Source: an uncultured Acholeplasmatales bacterium
Lineage (GTDB): Bacteria > Bacillota_I > Bacilli_A > Acholeplasmatales > Anaeroplasmataceae
DNA length: 64,000 nucleotides
NCBI GenBank assembly: GCA_944324805.1
Contig: CALUXS010000005.1
Span: 89,157 to 153,156, forward strand
Reading direction: 5' to 3'
This document shows positions 36,445 to 44,653 of the stretch, piece by piece. A program made the position numbers and the translations under genes. Positions within the stretch are counted from its first letter, which is position 1, and each line of letters starts with the position of its first letter. The notes below the pieces were generated by a model. That model was not told where the DNA came from. It saw only the letters and a list, made by a program, of their open reading frames with translations, and did no database searches.

Positions 36445-37191
36445 TTAGTTAATGTTACATTCATATAAGAACATCTCGCAACTATCATTTTTAGCAATTT
36501 TCTTAGAAAACGAAGAATATACTTTTACATTTGTAAAGCCAATTTCTTTAAGAATAGTATCCATTTCACCATATTTATATAAGTGTGTTTGAAAATCCAT
36601 TTCTTCTATTTGTAAAACATTATCATCAGATAATAATTCATAAATAGATGGAGAAAATTGTGTTTGAGTTTTGATTTCATAGTAATTTTTTGTTTTTAAA
36701 TATAAATCCAAGCCATCTTTTGTTTTTACTTTTACTTTAACTTTATATTCAGTATCATCAATACATCTATTGGAAATTGTATCAACTGCAAAAACAAATT
36801 TTCCATTAGTCTTTAAAAAAGATTTAATTTTCAAAAGAATTTTCTTACATAAATTCATATCCGTAAATAAAGACACTGATCCTGATGAAATAAAGATATA
36901 ATCATATTTTTCTTTTGTATTATATTTTAAAATATCCTCTTGAATTACTTTTGTATTATTATTCTTTTCTTTTAATTTAGCAAGCATCTCACTAGACAAA
37001 TCAATCCCTGTAATGTCTAAATTATTTTCTACAAATGGAATTAAGAATCTTCCACTACCACATAAAGGTTCTAAAATTTTTTGTCCATGTCTTGCATAAG
37101 AAAGATAAAATTCTAGTTCATCTTTAGGTGCTTGTTCATGTAAAATTTCATACATTTCTGTACATAAGCTGCCATAATAATTCTTCTTCAT
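36445..37191 (-). CDS. Class I SAM-dependent methyltransferase
   Basis: About 248 residues from the ATG at 37191 (AAAGGTGAT upstream). The SAM-binding motif I is ILEPLCGSGRFLIPF, followed by ITGIDLSSEML with the ribose-binding Asp and DYIFISSGSVSLF. Methyltransferase-25/11-type small-molecule enzyme; the substrate cannot be told. The remnant GNAT gene follows directly, so the two may once have formed an accessory operon. Confidence 0.85.
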   Translation of the reverse strand: MKKNYYGSLCTEMYEILHEQAPKDELEFYLSYARHGQKILEPLCGSGRFLIPFVENNLDITGIDLSSEMLAKLKEKNNNTKVIQEDILKYNTKEKYDYIFISSGSVSLFTDMNLCKKILLKIKSFLKTNGKFVFAVDTISNRCIDDTEYKVKVKVKTKDGLDLYLKTKNYYEIKTQTQFSPSIYELLSDDNVLQIEEMDFQTHLYKYGEMDTILKEIGFTNVKVYSSFSKKIAKNDSCEMFLYECNIN

Positions 37192-37342
37192 TTTTATAAT
37201 CACCTTTCATAAATAATATTTTAAATACAATTAAAAGTAAATACTATTGTAATATATTACACCATAGTAAAAAAAATATGTATATTGAAATGTAAAAGTT
37301 TCATGATTTCTAAATTATAATCTAATGATCAGAAATGTAGTG

Positions 37343-37840
37343 TTAAAAACTTAATGAATACAGATTTAATCGATTTTCGTATAAATCAATTGTTCCTATA
37401 TATTCAAACTTTAATTTTTGAATTATTCTTTGCGATTGTATGTTTTCAGGATATATCATTGCTATTACTTTTTTCCATTTGTAATTTTCTCTAGCAAAAT
37501 CTAAAACAGCACTAGCAGCTTCGAAAGCATAACCATTTCCCCAATATTTCTCATCTATCATATATAAAAGTTCAGGACAATTAGACTTTTCGACATATAA
37601 ATATCCACATTGTCCAATTAACTCGCCAGTATATTTTTTTGTAACTGCCCATACTCCATAATTATAATTAACCCAATTATTTTTAAAATATAATAAAATG
37701 TCCAATATTTCTTTTTTATTCTTGGCTTTACGATTACCAAGATATTTTGTAATATTTCTATTTTGCAAAATTTTAAAATAGTTATCATAATCTTTATCAG
37801 AAAACTTTCTTAAAATTAACCTATTTGTTACTATATTCAT
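37343..37840 (-). CDS. GNAT acetyltransferase, RimJ/RimL type
   Basis: 165 residues from the ATG at 37840. N-terminal TNRLILRKFSDKD is typical of RimJ/RimL-like enzymes. Acetyl-CoA-binding region EKYWGNGYAFEAASAVLDFA, then PENIQSQRIIQKLKFEYIG. Transfers acetyl groups to protein N-termini or small amines. A TTG three codons earlier is possible but lies too close to the AAGG site. Confidence 0.88.
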   Translation of the reverse strand: MNIVTNRLILRKFSDKDYDNYFKILQNRNITKYLGNRKAKNKKEILDILLYFKNNWVNYNYGVWAVTKKYTGELIGQCGYLYVEKSNCPELLYMIDEKYWGNGYAFEAASAVLDFARENYKWKKVIAMIYPENIQSQRIIQKLKFEYIGTIDLYENRLNLYSLSF

Positions 37841-37910
37841 AAAAAACAATACCTTTTCCTATTAATAAATTTAGATTTAGTTTTACATTAAATACTATGG
37901 TTAGTTGCAT

Positions 37911-38000
37911 CTATGATATTAACAAAGTTTTACCAATTTTTATTGTTCTTTCATGTATTCCCCACTTATTAACAAAACAAGCTATAGATTTTAGTCCCAA
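37911..38000 (-). pseudogene. Possible 29-codon coding remnant in a 580-base gap
   Basis: The gap 37850-38432 has no intact gene. A short open stretch here reads GLKSIACFVNKWGIHERTIKIGKTLLIS then stop, loosely like the end of a HATPase-type protein. A nearby frame gives YDICRLTIVLCSYRNERG. These look like eroded coding DNA, but no family can be fixed. The gap also holds repeat copy B and a hairpin. Confidence 0.25.
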
Positions 38001-38217
38001 ATTAAAATGCCTCTTTCATTACGATATGAGCACAATACAATTGTAAGCCGACAAATATCATAAGTCAACACTCCACCATTATCGATATGATACCATTATA
38101 TTTAGATTATATAAATTACTTTAAATTTAACAAAAATTTAAGTTTAATTGTGCTACCTATTAGTTTCTCTAACCCATTTAAAATTGATTAAAGATACACT
38201 AAATATTGGTTAAATAT

Positions 38218-38300
38218 AAAAAAAACTGACACTCATAAGAAGCATCAGAATTAAAATCATATAATGGCACAGAACACATATTTTGATACTTTCGACACCC
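38218..38300. repeat. Dispersed intergenic repeat, copy B
   Basis: About 83 bases matching copy A at 35713-35794 over most of its length, ending in CGACACCC, which is itself the left arm of the following hairpin. Could be a MITE-like element or the residue of a mobile-element end. Confidence 0.6.
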
Positions 38301-38325
38301 ACAGAGATAAAGGGTGTCGTTTTTA
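38293..38325 (+). terminator. Hairpin with T run at the end of repeat copy B
   Basis: CGACACCC (38293-38300) pairs with GGGTGTCG (38312-38319) and is followed by TTTTT on the plus strand. No plus-strand gene precedes it, so its role is unclear. Confidence 0.5.
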
Positions 38326-38432
38326 GTATTTTAGTGCGACACCCTAAAGAATAATTGTGACACTCTTGTATAAATTTCCAGTACCACTGACAAGTTAAAA
38401 TTAAGAAAAAATTAAAGTATATTGCTCGACAA

Positions 38433-38888
38433 TTACAAGCTATTATTTTCTCCTGTGTTGATTAAATCAGGTATGGATTTATTTAGTATAATGCAAAAAA
38501 CAAAACCAGTTATCAACATAAAAGCATCGGATGAATCAAATATAGAAGTACCTAAAATTTTATCTACACCCAAAAGAACATAAATGAATGAAATTAAACC
38601 ATATACAAAAAACTCAACATTAAAACTTTCAAGTAATATTTTTATGAATTTTCTTTTTGTCTTAGCCCATTCAAATATAGAGATAATAAAAGGAAATAAA
38701 ATATACATAGTAATTCTATATCCAATTAATGATAACCATGCTTCAATTTTAAAAGAATCATAATATACATAGCTATCAAAAAGTTGTGGTAATTTAGTGA
38801 ATAAACAAGTTACAAAAAAAGAAATAAATAAAAGAAAAACGATTATTGATTTAATAGTCCATCTCTTAACCGGAAATTTATTTTTCAT
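38433..38888 (-). CDS. Uncharacterised four-helix membrane protein
   Basis: 151 residues: basic N-terminus, then four hydrophobic segments (about 13-30, 50-72, 92-110, 122-138). No family recognised. Its ATG overlaps the stop of the upstream helical-protein gene (TAATG), so the two are made together. A membrane partner or effector of that protein is possible; this is inference. Confidence 0.65.
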   Translation of the reverse strand: MKNKFPVKRWTIKSIIVFLLFISFFVTCLFTKLPQLFDSYVYYDSFKIEAWLSLIGYRITMYILFPFIISIFEWAKTKRKFIKILLESFNVEFFVYGLISFIYVLLGVDKILGTSIFDSSDAFMLITGFVFCIILNKSIPDLINTGENNSL

Positions 38889-39217
38889 TATAATGCTCCA
38901 ATTAAAGCTGCTAAATCTTCAAAGATAGTTCTATGTATATTACTTAAATCAAGCAAATCTTTTTTTAATTCTTGTTTTGTCTTGTCACTCATTGAATCAA
39001 TTCCTTCTATTATATCTTCAAAAAACAAGCTACATTTCTCTCTTTTACTTTTTAAAACTTTTTTTAAAAAATCTTTTATATTTTTGATAAAAGTATCATT
39101 ATCATACTTGTTTAATAATTTTTTTAATGAATTGTATATATCTTCAATTTCTCTATTACTTGCCTTCTTTAAATCTTCTCTAATATTTGTTATCAACCAA
39201 TCTAAGTTTTTGCTCAT
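38888..39217 (-). CDS. Uncharacterised all-helical cytoplasmic protein
   Basis: 109 residues, highly charged, predicted helical (DWLITNIREDLKKASNREIEDIYNSLKKLL). No membrane segment or known motif. GGCGG precedes the ATG, and the HNH fragment ends 3 bases upstream, so it was probably translationally coupled to it. Transcribed with the four-helix membrane gene. Confidence 0.62.
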   Translation of the reverse strand: MSKNLDWLITNIREDLKKASNREIEDIYNSLKKLLNKYDNDTFIKNIKDFLKKVLKSKREKCSLFFEDIIEGIDSMSDKTKQELKKDLLDLSNIHRTIFEDLAALIGAL

Positions 39218-39219
39218 AT

Positions 39220-39405
39220 TTATCTACCGCCTTTTTCTCTATTACATTGTCTACATAACATTTGACAATTATCAACTTCAGTTTTACCACCCTCATGCCA
39301 AGGAGTAATATGATCCCCTTCCATTTCTTCAAATGCCCAAATTTTATTTTTAGTTGGTTTATTCATAGCAGCACATCTAGGACATTTACCGTTTTGATTT
39401 TCATA
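39220..39405 (-). pseudogene. HNH endonuclease C-terminal fragment
   Basis: Open frame without a start codon at its head. It encodes [11 protein letters not shown], then [13 protein letters not shown] and [16 protein letters not shown]: a complete HNH core (DH...N) with two CxxC zinc pairs. The form is that seen at the end of DUF262-type HNH proteins. A TAA lies just before it in the same frame, and the HTH fragment's frame runs into it, so it is the stump of a longer gene. Confidence 0.8.
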
Positions 39406-39536
39406 TTAGGTTCAAACTTACCAGTTTCCCATCTTGAAACAGTTAATAAAGTAACACCTAATTCTTTAGCTAATTCACTTTGCGTAAGAAACTTTTTTTC
39501 TCTATATTCTTTTATTTTTTCAGCATAATTAATCAT
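39363..39536 (-). pseudogene. XRE-family HTH fragment
   Basis: 57 codons from the ATG at 39536: MINYAEKIKEYREKKFLTQS, then [24 protein letters not shown], a clear helix-turn-helix of the XRE type, then a few out-of-family residues and TGA. The frame is lost where the HNH fragment begins, about 39410, suggesting a deletion or frameshift that joined two partial genes. Confidence 0.7.
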
Positions 39537-39599
39537 AAAATTATCCTTTTATCAACATTATTTTATCATATTTTGATAAAAAGTATTACTTATATTTCA

Positions 39600-40136
39600 T
39601 TATTTGCTAAATTTAGATAATTTTTTAAGATCATCAAGAAAATATAACTGAATTATTTTATATAAAGTATTAATATTCATTACTCTTGTTCCATTTTCAT
39701 AAGTTTTAAGAGTGGATTCATCAATACCTAAATGAAATGCTGCTTCAGCTCTAGTTATTCCTAATTTAGTTCTAATCTCTTTTATCTTTAATCCAAATTT
39801 TGCTATATCTAAATTTTTAATTTTGTTCTTTTCGTTTTCATTTACTACTTCATTCCAGACTTCATTGATTTTTCTAAAGATTTGATAATTAACCTTGCAA
39901 AAAGGAGTTCCTTTGCATAAATTTTCAAAAGCAATTCTAGACTCTTCATCTAAAGAACATAAGATAACTTTATGTTGATATATGATTCTATTAGCTTCAT
40001 TAGCTTCATCTTGTAATTCTATTCTCGATATTGAAGTAGTATAGTTTCGATACCACTTTATAAAATATTTAGCTTGTCTATAAATATGTAACCATTTATT
40101 TAATTCATTATCTCGAAAATAGTAATGCTTATGCAT
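39600..40136 (-). CDS. XRE-type protein partnered with an AbiEi-like gene
   Basis: 178 residues. The C-terminal 65 hold an XRE helix-turn-helix (IKEIRTKLGITRAEAAFHLG, then IDESTLKTYENG). The N-terminal 110 are a helical region with no known family. It overlaps the upstream AbiEi-like gene by 8 bases. In classic AbiE systems the partner is a nucleotidyltransferase toxin; none is visible here, so this is either a different effector or a second regulator. Confidence 0.7.
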   Translation of the reverse strand: MHKHYYFRDNELNKWLHIYRQAKYFIKWYRNYTTSISRIELQDEANEANRIIYQHKVILCSLDEESRIAFENLCKGTPFCKVNYQIFRKINEVWNEVVNENEKNKIKNLDIAKFGLKIKEIRTKLGITRAEAAFHLGIDESTLKTYENGTRVMNINTLYKIIQLYFLDDLKKLSKFSK

Positions 40137-40767
40137 GATTAGACATCATCACTTCCATTACCTTATTAGGTATATGAAGATCGTTTAACATACGTTCCAA
40201 AGTACATAAAGTTGAATATTGATATTTATGATATCTAATAAGTTCTCTTAATACTTCATCTTTATAGTATTGGAGTAAATCACAAATAACATTACTCATC
40301 TGACCTACATCTAAATCGATAATCATAGGACTATTTTCAATAATATCTAAAGCTTCAATTAAACTTTTAAAGTCATTATCAAAGAAGAATAAAGGATATC
40401 TAATTAATTGATAATCATCACCAATATTTTTAGTAGTTGTTTCCATTGCTCTAGTATAAATAACAATAGGCTTTTCTTGATGAGTAGTAAGTCCATATTT
40501 ATTATACATAGCATAACCAACAACAACTCCATTCATATCACTAGCATAAAATGAAATAATTGGATCTTGTTTTGGATCATCATTAACAATAATATAAAGA
40601 CCTTTAGAATATTTCTCTATGATGCCTTCCTCTTCAAGTCTATTTAAAATCTTTAGTAATGTTTTATAAGGAACCATATCAAAATGAGTTTTCATTTCAT
40701 AGGACACATCAAATACATTACCTTTATTTTGTAAACAATATTCTCTAATCGTTTTTGAATAATTCAT
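40129..40767 (-). CDS. AbiEi-like (type IV antitoxin/DUF6088-like) regulator
   Basis: 212 residues. An N-terminal winged helix (about 15-60, LKILNRLEEEGIIEKYSKGLY) is followed by the AbiEi-type core VVGYAMYNKYGLTTH. AbiEi antitoxins repress their own promoter through repeats; here TCGACA repeats cover the promoter. AGGTGATGAG precedes the ATG. First gene of a two-gene unit. The assignment is by motif resemblance and is moderately sure. Confidence 0.7.
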   Translation of the reverse strand: MNYSKTIREYCLQNKGNVFDVSYEMKTHFDMVPYKTLLKILNRLEEEGIIEKYSKGLYIIVNDDPKQDPIISFYASDMNGVVVGYAMYNKYGLTTHQEKPIVIYTRAMETTTKNIGDDYQLIRYPLFFFDNDFKSLIEALDIIENSPMIIDLDVGQMSNVICDLLQYYKDEVLRELIRYHKYQYSTLCTLERMLNDLHIPNKVMEVMMSNHA

Positions 40768-40786
40768 ATTCTCATCACCTGCTTAT

Positions 40787-40845
40787 ATTTTACCATAAAA
40801 CAGCTCAAAAATCGACAAAATAATAAAAAATATCGACATTGTCGA
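40787..40845 (-). promoter_or_regulatory. Promoter and TCGACA operators of the AbiEi-like locus
   Basis: Extended -10 TGGTAAAAT (hexamer 40787-40792). TCGACA at 40812-40817 overlaps the -35 position. A perfect palindrome TCGACA-T-TGTCGA at 40833-40845 lies 21 bases further up, two helical turns away. Confidence 0.6.
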
Positions 40846-40892
40846 CTTATTTTCTTAGTTTGATTTTAATGTTTATATACAAAGTATATAAA

Positions 40893-40929
40893 ATAAAAAA
40901 GACATCTTGTAACAGGTACAAAATGTCGA
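40893..40929 (-). terminator. Terminator of tRNA-Trp
   Basis: On the minus strand, stem GACATTTTGTA (40917-40927) with TACAAGATGTC (40901-40911), one wobble pair, loop CCTGT, then TTTTTT. Confidence 0.8.
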
Positions 40930-40940
40930 CTTTTCTAATA

Positions 40941-41015
40941 TGGCAGGGATATCAGGATTCGAACCCGAACTAACGGTTTTGGAGACCGCTGTGCTACCGT
41001 TGACACCATATCCCT
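40941..41015 (-). tRNA. tRNA-Trp (CCA anticodon)
   Basis: 75 bases including encoded CCA (40941-40943). Acceptor AGGGATA/TATCCCT; anticodon loop CTCCAAA with CCA at 34-36; T-loop GTTCGAATC. Reads UGG. Together with TGA used as a stop in several genes, this supports the standard code. Confidence 0.95.
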
Positions 41016-41033
41016 AATTGCAACTGCTTTATT

Positions 41034-41062
41034 ATGATACCATAAAGCAGTTTATAATGCAA
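41034..41062 (-). promoter_or_regulatory. Possible tRNA-Trp promoter and efp-tRNA hairpin
   Basis: TTGCAT (41057-41062), 17 bases, TATCAT (41034-41039). The same segment carries an 11-bp inverted repeat (41022-41032 with 41042-41052, AACTGCTTTAT arm) between efp and the tRNA, without a T run; it may be a processing stem. Confidence 0.45.
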
Positions 41063-41080
41063 GTTGTTTTTTATAAATAA

Positions 41081-41629
41081 TTAAGCACGAGAAACATAAC
41101 TTCCATCAAGAGTAGATACTAAAATCTTTTCTCCTTGTGCTAAGAAAACAGGAACGTTTAATTCATATCCAGTCTCTAGAACTGCCTTTTTTCTTTCTGT
41201 TGCTGCACCTTTTACAGGTTCTGTACATTCAGTAATTGTTAGAGCAACCTTATCAGGTAAATCAACACCTAAAATTTCATTTTGATAGAATGTAATATTA
41301 ACCATAGAACCTTCAACCATAAATTTTCTTTCCCAATCAAGTCTAGCTTCAGGAATTTCAATTTGTTCATAAGTTGTTGTATCCATAAAGCACATCGCCT
41401 CACCAGTACTATACAAATATTGCATTTCTTTACGGTCTAAAAATGCCTTTTTAACCTTTACACCAGCATTAAGTGTAGTTTCAGTTACTGAACCAGTTCT
41501 TAAGTTTTTCATTTTAACACGAACATAAGCAACTTTATTTTGTAATACATGTTGAAATTCTACAATTTGAAATAAGTTACCATCTACCTCAATTGCTACA
41601 CCATTTTTTAAATCATTTGTTGAAATCAT
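41081..41629 (-). CDS. efp: Elongation factor P
   Basis: 182 residues, three OB-like beta-barrel domains. It relieves ribosome stalling at polyproline stretches. Typical segments are STNDLKNGVAIEVDGNLFQI, the loop around Lys29-30 region (HVLQNKVAYVRVK), and the C-terminal KILVSTLDGSYVSRA. The position normally modified by hydroxylation or lysylation lies in a Gln-Asn-Lys loop here. Starts 14 bases after the lipid kinase stop, with AAGGAG upstream. Confidence 0.95.
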   Translation of the reverse strand: MISTNDLKNGVAIEVDGNLFQIVEFQHVLQNKVAYVRVKMKNLRTGSVTETTLNAGVKVKKAFLDRKEMQYLYSTGEAMCFMDTTTYEQIEIPEARLDWERKFMVEGSMVNITFYQNEILGVDLPDKVALTITECTEPVKGAATERKKAVLETGYELNVPVFLAQGEKILVSTLDGSYVSRA

Positions 41630-41642
41630 TTTTTCTTTCTCC

Positions 41643-42548
41643 TTAAAAATATTTTTTCTTTACTTTATTACTAACTATAATATTGATTGCCTGCTTTATA
41701 ACCTTAATTTCTACTTCTTTCTCACTAAATGCAAATTCTCCATCAACATTATAGGATAACGGAATATCAGATTTTATTCTTATGTGATTCGTTCTAATTG
41801 TTTCTACTCCATTATGCCAACGGTCTCCAAACAAAAAGAAAAAAATCAAATAAATGATACTCATTTTAAATTTGGCCTTTGTTAACATAGTAAAATCAAT
41901 TATGCCATCATTTAATTTAGGATGAATATAGCGATGTAAACTAAAACCTGCAATGCGCTTCGAATTTAGTGCTAATAATACATAATATTTTCCTGTGTAT
42001 TTTTTTTCAGGAAGCTCAATTTCTAAATTCATTGTTTCATCAGCCTTTAGTTCTTTTGCCGCTTCAAGAAAATATGCCATTCTACCTAGATGCTTTTTTA
42101 ATTTACTAGGAGCCTCGTAGCTGACATTAGTGAAGCTACCAACTCCAGCAGCATATATAAAATATCGATCTTGAATTTGGCAAACATCCATTTTAACCTT
42201 ATTTCCAGCTAAAATTGTATCCATAACACCTTTTATATTCTTTTTTAGTTTCAGCATATTTCCAACATCATTTACAGTACCTACTGGTATATATGCTAAT
42301 GTTGGTTTTTTTTCTAGCTTCATTACCCCATTTATGGCTTCATTTAGGCTACCATCACCACCAGCAACCAAAATTATATCATAATTACTACCAAAACTAG
42401 TGATATATGTTGTGATTGTTTTAACATTAATTGAACGAAAAATATCAACCTCATCATATTTTTCTTTCAAACGTTTTACAACATAATCTAGATTATCTTC
42501 AAAGTTTTGCTTGCCACTAAATGGATTATAGCAAATTAGTGCTTGCAC
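41643..42548 (-). CDS. dgkB: Diacylglycerol/lipid kinase, YegS/DgkB family
   Basis: 301 residues from a GTG at 42548, directly after the trkA-type stop (TAATGTG). GGTGAT lies just upstream, and QALICYNPFSGK then falls at the N-terminus as in the family. The nucleotide motif VAGGDGSLNEAINGV is intact. Phosphorylates diacylglycerol or a related lipid in membrane lipid turnover. An ATG at 42560 would add four residues inside the upstream gene. Confidence 0.88.
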   Translation of the reverse strand: MQALICYNPFSGKQNFEDNLDYVVKRLKEKYDEVDIFRSINVKTITTYITSFGSNYDIILVAGGDGSLNEAINGVMKLEKKPTLAYIPVGTVNDVGNMLKLKKNIKGVMDTILAGNKVKMDVCQIQDRYFIYAAGVGSFTNVSYEAPSKLKKHLGRMAYFLEAAKELKADETMNLEIELPEKKYTGKYYVLLALNSKRIAGFSLHRYIHPKLNDGIIDFTMLTKAKFKMSIIYLIFFFLFGDRWHNGVETIRTNHIRIKSDIPLSYNVDGEFAFSEKEVEIKVIKQAINIIVSNKVKKKYF

Positions 42549-42549
42549 A

Positions 42550-43209
42550 TTAATCACCATTAATGAAGCTATCAAATTTTCTAATCTTAGTGTTTTGTCC
42601 TAAAACTAATAAAATATCCTTTGGCATTATTTTATCAGTACCTTGTGGCATTATAAATTGATTAGAACGAATTATTCCAATTATACTTATTGAGAATCTT
42701 TGTCTAACACTTAATTCAATTAAGCTTTTAGGATCATAGTCTTCCTTTACTTTTAATTGTACTATACTATGATCACCTCTTACATTATAGTAATCTAAAA
42801 TACTATTACTAACAATTTTATGCGCTAAAGATATTGCTGAGGCTTCCTCTGGAATAATTACATTAGTAGCACCTAATGTCTTGAAAACCTCTTGATATTC
42901 TGCATCATCAACCCTAACAGTTATCTCTTTAATCCCTAGTGACTTCAAATTAATTGTAGTTAATATACTAGACTGTAAATTATTTCCTATAGCTACAATT
43001 ACATGATCAATAGAAGACATACCAACTGCTTGCAAATCTTTTTTATTTGTAGAATCACAAATAGCACAGTTATTAATAAATTCAGCTATTTTTGTAACAT
43101 TATCCGTATTCCTATCAATTGCTAGAACATCTTCATTAGTTTTAGCTAATTCTTTAGCAACACAGCTTCCGAATCTACCTAAACCTATTACTGCAAAACT
43201 TTTTTTCAT
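42550..43209 (-). CDS. ktrA: K+ uptake regulatory subunit, KtrA/TrkA (RCK) type
   Basis: 219 residues. N-terminal RCK-N Rossmann domain with VIGLGRFGSCVAKELA and the acidic end of strand 2 (LAIDR), then an RCK-C domain (about 135-219). Forms the nucleotide-gated ring on the KtrB channel. Overlaps the ktrB gene by one base. Confidence 0.95.
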   Translation of the reverse strand: MKKSFAVIGLGRFGSCVAKELAKTNEDVLAIDRNTDNVTKIAEFINNCAICDSTNKKDLQAVGMSSIDHVIVAIGNNLQSSILTTINLKSLGIKEITVRVDDAEYQEVFKTLGATNVIIPEEASAISLAHKIVSNSILDYYNVRGDHSIVQLKVKEDYDPKSLIELSVRQRFSISIIGIIRSNQFIMPQGTDKIMPKDILLVLGQNTKIRKFDSFINGD

Positions 43210-44507
43210 TAGCCTATGAACACCCTTTCTTCAACATACTTTATAGAATCATCAGATCCCAATTTCCAATTTCTATTTATCAAACTTATTATAGTTAAAG
43301 GACCTAGCCTTCCAAAGAACATCATAAAGGAAATTATCAATCGCGATGGATTTGAAAGCTTTAATGTAGCCCCCATAGATAATCCTGTAGTTGAGAATGC
43401 AGAAACAACCTCAAATATCACTTGCTCAGGATTAAGTTCAGGATCAAACACTGATACTAAAAAAATTGCCATAATGCAAAATAAAATTGCTGTCGTAACA
43501 AGAGCAAATGCCTTTAAAATAGTATTATTTGCAATTTGTCTTTTAAATATAACTGTTTTTTTACCAAAACCATATGAAACAATAGCTAAAATTATAACAA
43601 ACAATGTAGTAGTTTTTATACCACCACCAGTTGAACCAGGCGACGCACCAATAAACATTAAAAATGTAATAACAGCAAACTCACCTGTATTTAAATTTGC
43701 ACAATCAATTGTTTGAAATCCTGCTGTTCTACTTGTTATAGACATAAAAAATGCTTCTAATATTGTTAGATCATTATTTGCAATTTTTAAAAGGATAGCA
43801 CCACCAAAGATTAAGCATACTGTAGATATTATGACTATTCTAGAGTTAATACTAATTTTTCTCCATCTTTTATTTCGTAAAATATCATCAATTACGAAAA
43901 ATCCTAAGCCACCTAAAACTATTAGTAGCATTGTAGTAATATTCAAAAACCAATCTCCAGCAAAAGGAATCATTGATGAAGAGCCAAATATATCTAAACC
44001 TGAATTATTAAAACTTGCTATAGTATGAAATACTGCAACGCCTAAAGTCTTAAAAAATCCATCATAATAATCCATTAAAGCTAAATAGTTTAAAACAACA
44101 CCTATAGATTGCATAATCAGCGACATGATGATAATTTTCTTAACTAATAATACAATTCCTCTTAATGAATCTTGGTTTAAAGCTTCTTTTAATAGAAAAC
44201 GATTAGAAATACCAATCTTTCCACCTAAAACAATAATGAAGAAAGTTGCTATCGTAATAAATGATAAGCCTCCTATTTCAATTAGTAAAGCCAAAACCAC
44301 TTTACCAAAAATACTTATTTCTTCACTAATATTTTGCACAACTGTAAGACCCGTTACACAAACTGCAGATGTAGACATGAATAAAGCATCAATAAAATTC
44401 AAATGTCCTTCAACTGATGAAATAGGTAACATTAATAAAAATGTACCAATAAGTATTACAATTAGGAAGGTAAAAACAATTTTAATATACGGTGATATTT
44501 TCTTCAT
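43209..44507 (-). CDS. ktrB: K+ uptake channel subunit, KtrB/TrkH type
   Basis: 432 residues with four membrane-pore-membrane repeats. The filter segments are SAVCVTGL, SFNNSGLDIFG, SITSRTAGFQ and SAFSTTGLS, each with the conserved glycine. Probably Na+-dependent K+ uptake together with KtrA. First gene of a unit that continues with ktrA, dgkB and efp. Confidence 0.95.
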   Translation of the reverse strand: MKKISPYIKIVFTFLIVILIGTFLLMLPISSVEGHLNFIDALFMSTSAVCVTGLTVVQNISEEISIFGKVVLALLIEIGGLSFITIATFFIIVLGGKIGISNRFLLKEALNQDSLRGIVLLVKKIIIMSLIMQSIGVVLNYLALMDYYDGFFKTLGVAVFHTIASFNNSGLDIFGSSSMIPFAGDWFLNITTMLLIVLGGLGFFVIDDILRNKRWRKISINSRIVIISTVCLIFGGAILLKIANNDLTILEAFFMSITSRTAGFQTIDCANLNTGEFAVITFLMFIGASPGSTGGGIKTTTLFVIILAIVSYGFGKKTVIFKRQIANNTILKAFALVTTAILFCIMAIFLVSVFDPELNPEQVIFEVVSAFSTTGLSMGATLKLSNPSRLIISFMMFFGRLGPLTIISLINRNWKLGSDDSIKYVEERVFIG

Positions 44508-44591
44508 AACTAAACCTCCACAGTACTTAACTATTATATTCTTTTTTTATGTTTTTTACAAGACTAGCATGATATAACCAGGTTTATTTTG

Positions 44592-44634
44592 CTAAAAAAG
44601 GATTGAGACTAATAACAATCAGTTTCAATCCTTC
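44592..44634 (-). terminator. Terminator of degV
   Basis: 13-bp stem with one wobble (44598-44610 with 44621-44633, AAGGATTGA arm), 10-base loop, followed by TTTTTT on the minus strand. Confidence 0.85.
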
Positions 44635-44653
44635 TAAATTAATCAAACATATA

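Noticed and set aside
37850-38432. A hidden gene in the 580-base gap
   Set aside because: Only short broken frames are visible; no start codon with a ribosome site leads an open frame of useful length.
40941-41015. Mollicute-type UGA=Trp code
   Set aside because: The tRNA-Trp has a CCA anticodon and TGA ends addB, thiI and msrC at natural C-termini.
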